Of a stretch of 64,000 nucleotides of DNA, positions 61,643-64,000 are shown piece after piece (the stretch's first letter is position 1; each line of letters begins with the position of its first letter). Source of the DNA: Clostridium gelidum (GTDB lineage: Bacteria > Bacillota > Clostridia > Clostridiales > Clostridiaceae); contig NZ_AP024849.1 of assembly GCF_019977655.1 (NCBI RefSeq), positions 4,497,001 to 4,561,000 on the forward strand, written 5' to 3'. Both the position numbers and the translations under genes were made by a program. The notes beneath the pieces were generated by a model that was given only the letters and a program-made list of their open reading frames with translations, was not told where the DNA came from and made no database searches.

Positions 61643-62622
61643 ATGCGAATATTAGAAAAAATAAATAAAATACCAGCTGGGACAATGATTGTGCCATTAT
61701 TTATATCAGCTATTTTAAATACAATTTGTCCTTCAATTTTGAGAATAGGTAGTTATAGTCAAGCTTTAATTTCTGATGATGGATTAAAAGTTATGATGGT
61801 CTTGACTTTATTATTTACAGGAACACAAATGAGCATTAGTGATATACCAGAAGCTTTAAAGCGAGGTGGCAGTCACGTGTTGTTTAAATATTTAGCAGGT
61901 GCTGGTGTTTATATTCTTATATTTCACTACTTTGGAAATAACGGAATACTAGGAACATGTAGCTTAGCAATTTTATGTGCTTTAACGAACAATAATGGTA
62001 GTTTATATATGGGGCTCGTACAAAGTTATGGCGACCATGCTGACCTTGTTGCAAGACCAATGTTTAATTTAAATTCAGGCCCTATGCTCTCTTTACTTAC
62101 TATCGGAATTGCAGGAAGCAATGCAATAAGTTGGCAAGAATATGTAACCATTTTATTACCTATATGCATTGGAATTTTATTATGCACCCTTGATGATAAA
62201 ATTAAACTATCAGGAAAAACGGAACTGCATTAGTGCTACCTATAATGGGCTTTATTTTAGGAGCAAATATTGATCTTTGGAAAATTTTTGAGGCAGGCTT
62301 TAGCGGAGTTTTTCTTTTTATTATTGTAATAGTTGTAACTGGGCCTGTTGCCTTTATTGTTGACAGAGTTTTATTAAAAAGACCTGGTTATGGTGGTATG
62401 GCAACTGTATCTGTTGCTGGTAACACAATTGCAGTGCCAGCGATGATTGGACAAATAGTTCCGAGCTTTTCTTCTTATGTAAAATTAGCAACTGTGCAAA
62501 TATCGTGTGCTGCTGTTTTATCAGCAATTTTATGTCCATTTATCGTACAATGGCTTGCAAAACGTTTTGGGTGCCCAAAATATGAAGAAAATTTTGGTGA
62601 AAAACAAAATTTTATTATATAA
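61643..62622 (+). pseudogene. kdgT: 2-keto-3-deoxygluconate permease, frameshifted
   Basis: N-terminal part 61643-62233 (196 aa, KINKIPAGTMIVPLFISAIL ... LTNNNGSLYMGL) and C-terminal part 62233-62622 (129 aa, LPIMGFILGANIDLW ... SVAGNTIAVPAMIG) together cover a normal KdgT (about 325 aa), a proton symporter for KDG. The reading frame shifts close to GGAAAAACGG at 62212-62221; one missing or extra base restores it. ATG after AAGGAG. No other KDG pathway genes nearby. Confidence 0.8.
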
Positions 62623-62829
62623 GTAAAGAAACGGTTATTGTCCTTTGTATATTTTGATGCTACATATTTTTTGACACTTTTATTTAATGTATTTTGCTTT
62701 ATACGTTAATTATTTATATATACTCTATTTTACTAATCGTATTTCTCATCTTACTTTTCATCATTAACGATTTAAGTATTCCTTTTATTTTTACTCATTA
62801 TTATATATACTTATATGTTTATTATTCTT

Positions 62830-63130
62830 CTATGTTTTTATGTTCCCATTCACCTTTTTGAGTTTGTAATAGTAATAGTTCTCCCCATCAATTTTTATAG
62901 TATCAATTAGCTTAAAACCACATTTTTCTATCACCTTATTTGAAGAAGTATTATATGTTAATGCAGTAGTATTTAATACCTCACAATTAGTGTTTTCAAA
63001 TAAGTACTTAATTAACCCTTTAGAAGCTTGAGTTGCATGCCCCTTACGTGTATATCTTTTGAAATACCATAACCTATTTCTCTATTTGGTGGAGGTAATT
63101 CATCTTTTAAACCTGAAGTAATCCAACCAA
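62830..63130 (-). pseudogene. GNAT acetyltransferase remnant
   Basis: C-terminal two thirds readable in two frames: VYLGWITSGLKDELPPPNRE then, after a shift, YTRKGHATQASKGLIKYLF and NKVIEKCGFKLIDTI. No start, at least one frameshift. It ends at the junction with the histidine kinase remnant. Confidence 0.65.
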
Positions 63131-63319
63131 GATAAACTACCACTTATATGGAATAGGTATTATAAGGTTAGCAAAGAGCATAAACGTGCAGCAATTGGAA
63201 CGGGACTTGGCTTGTCAATTGTAAAAACTATTCTTGGCCAACATCATGCCAATTATGGAGTTAAAAGTACTGTTGGTCAAGGCAGTATCTTCTGGTTTGA
63301 ACTGGACATCTACAAATAA
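63131..63319 (+). pseudogene. Histidine kinase C-terminal remnant
   Basis: 63 codons: DKLPLIWNRYYKVSKEHKR, G2 box GTGLGLSIVK and QGSIFWFEL. This is the ATP-binding end of a sensor kinase, joined directly to a GNAT remnant on the other strand. No start. Confidence 0.7.
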
Positions 63320-63405
63320 AATTCAGTAACTACAAAATAATCACTTGCTTACTATGTTGATATTTTGATATATATATTTTAAATTAAGAAATATTCTTAA
63401 AATAA

Positions 63406-63504
63406 CTAGTTTTTCCAACCTCGAAACCTCTCAGCCCTCATTTTTGGCGCATATTCTTCACCATATTTATGGTAATATTCTTCTCCATATTCATGGTGAA
63501 CCAT
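63406..63504 (-). CDS. Possible 32-residue peptide with internal repeat
   Basis: MVHHEYGEEYYHKYGEEY then APKMRAERFRGWKN. EYGEEY/KYGEEY repeat is visible in the DNA. No ribosome binding site, so it may be the end of a lost gene. The rest of 63320-64000 has only hairpins. Confidence 0.22.
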   Translation of the reverse strand: MVHHEYGEEYYHKYGEEYAPKMRAERFRGWKN

Positions 63505-63651
63505 ATACATATTTATAAATATAATATTATTAAATTTTTAATGAGTTTAATCTAAACTTGCCACCATTCTGACATAATTTCATATTATAATAAGTTTATA
63601 AAGCTGATAATAATATTTTTTTTCATAAATATTTACCCTATAAATATAAAG

Positions 63652-63690
63652 AAGCAACATTCATATTACCCCTATGAAATGTTGCTTTTT
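63652..63690. terminator. Hairpin terminator
   Basis: AAGCAACATT / AATGTTGCTT stem with T-run on the plus strand; no intact gene upstream. Confidence 0.6.
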
Positions 63691-63816
63691 CTTTATGTTC
63701 AATAAGTTTAAGTTATACATTATTTTAAAATGTTGTAATATAATTACAACGTTTTACTTATTACACTTCTTAAGAAAAGAAATATTCTAATAATTCTATA
63801 ATTTACTAGGCATTGA

Positions 63817-63853
63817 AAAATCACTCACAGGAAGTTTCCCGTGAGTGATTATT
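63817..63853. repeat. Palindromic repeat, copy 3
   Basis: AATCACTCACAGGAA, GT, TTCCCGTGAGTGATT: same hairpin as 33274 with one arm mismatch; ATTATTGG after it as in copy 2. Confidence 0.7.
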
Positions 63854-63898
63854 GGTTAGGGATTTATTTTAAAAATCTCAATTGTCAAATAATTTAAA

Positions 63899-63935
63899 AT
63901 GCTGTCGTTCATTTTGAGCGATACAGCATCTTTTC
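63899..63935 (+). terminator. Hairpin near the right edge
   Basis: ATGCTGTCG(T)TCA / TGAGCGA(T)ACAGCAT arms with CTTTTC after; likely terminator of an earlier gene, now orphaned. Confidence 0.45.
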
Positions 63936-64000
63936 AAAGTTTTTTATAATAATCTATTTATGTTTTTATATTTCATCATCATGAAATGATATACAAATCA

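Overview
This window looks like part of the chromosome of a spore-forming, AT-rich Clostridium of the solventogenic or butyrate-forming type (C. beijerinckii / C. butyricum-like; inferred from gene content and order, not from a database search). It carries clostridial sporulation genes (spoIVA, ylbJ, and a 23-codon spoVM too short for ordinary gene calling), the ackA/pta acetate pair, Gram-positive housekeeping genes, and many strong AGGAGG-type ribosome binding sites with TTG or GTG starts.

Region 1 (1-38.3 kb) is conserved core, almost all on the minus strand. Read in the direction of transcription it contains: ltaE-like aldolase; DUF512 radical SAM-der-gpsA; spoIVA; yicC-remA-gmk-rpoZ-coaBC; priA-def-fmt-rsmB-rlmN-stp-prkC-rsgA-rpe-thiN; spoVM; asp23-fakA; recG; rsmD-coaD-coiled-coil protein; pta; ackA; yceD-rpmF-plsX-acpP-rnc-Elp3-like. 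Plus-strand exceptions are rpmB and the pair tmcAL-ylbJ. Together these cover lipid precursor supply (ACP, PlsX, fatty acid kinase FakA), initiation and translation (Fmt, Def, L28, L32, ribosome methyltransferases, Der and RsgA GTPases), CoA synthesis (CoaBC, CoaD), acetate fermentation, Ser/Thr signalling (PrkC with its phosphatase) and spore coat assembly. Intergenic repeats and structured RNA candidates interrupt it at 4975-5220, 10.9 kb, 27.2 kb, 30.5-30.9 kb and 33.1-33.3 kb.

Region 2 (38.4-54.2 kb) is accessory DNA made mostly of isolated single-gene units: LRR lipoprotein, GNAT acetyltransferase under a MerR-type promoter, orphan FtsX, nitroreductase, cupin, PhzF, small secreted proteins, beta-lactamase-fold lipoprotein and others. 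Many of these are bracketed by a recurring upstream element with a boxA-like TTCTTTGAAAATTGAATAAT core and a recurring downstream intrinsic terminator whose 5' arm is the reverse complement of that core. The same region has a guanidine-I (ykkC) riboswitch separated from a decayed guanidine exporter remnant, a duplicated 15-codon peptide gene, and several gene fragments.

Region 3 (54.3-57.8 kb) is a complete IS66-family element with an 8-bp target duplication, inserted in frame within an alpha/beta hydrolase gene. Region 4 (57.8-60.1 kb) holds a DUF1062 protein (zinc ribbon plus S4-like RNA-binding domain), a double 4Fe-4S protein and a CD3324-family protein. The first and last share a conserved leader: an 8-codon upstream ORF (ATGACA...GCATAG) whose stop codon lies in the base of a hairpin, followed by an anti-Shine-Dalgarno sequence. 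This is my best candidate for an undescribed regulatory system and resembles translational attenuation of antibiotic-response genes.

Region 5 (60.2-64 kb) is decaying: a membrane protein with a possible frameshift, a frameshifted kdgT, a chimera of a GNAT remnant and a histidine kinase remnant, and short palindromic repeats. No rRNA, tRNA or CRISPR array was recognised.
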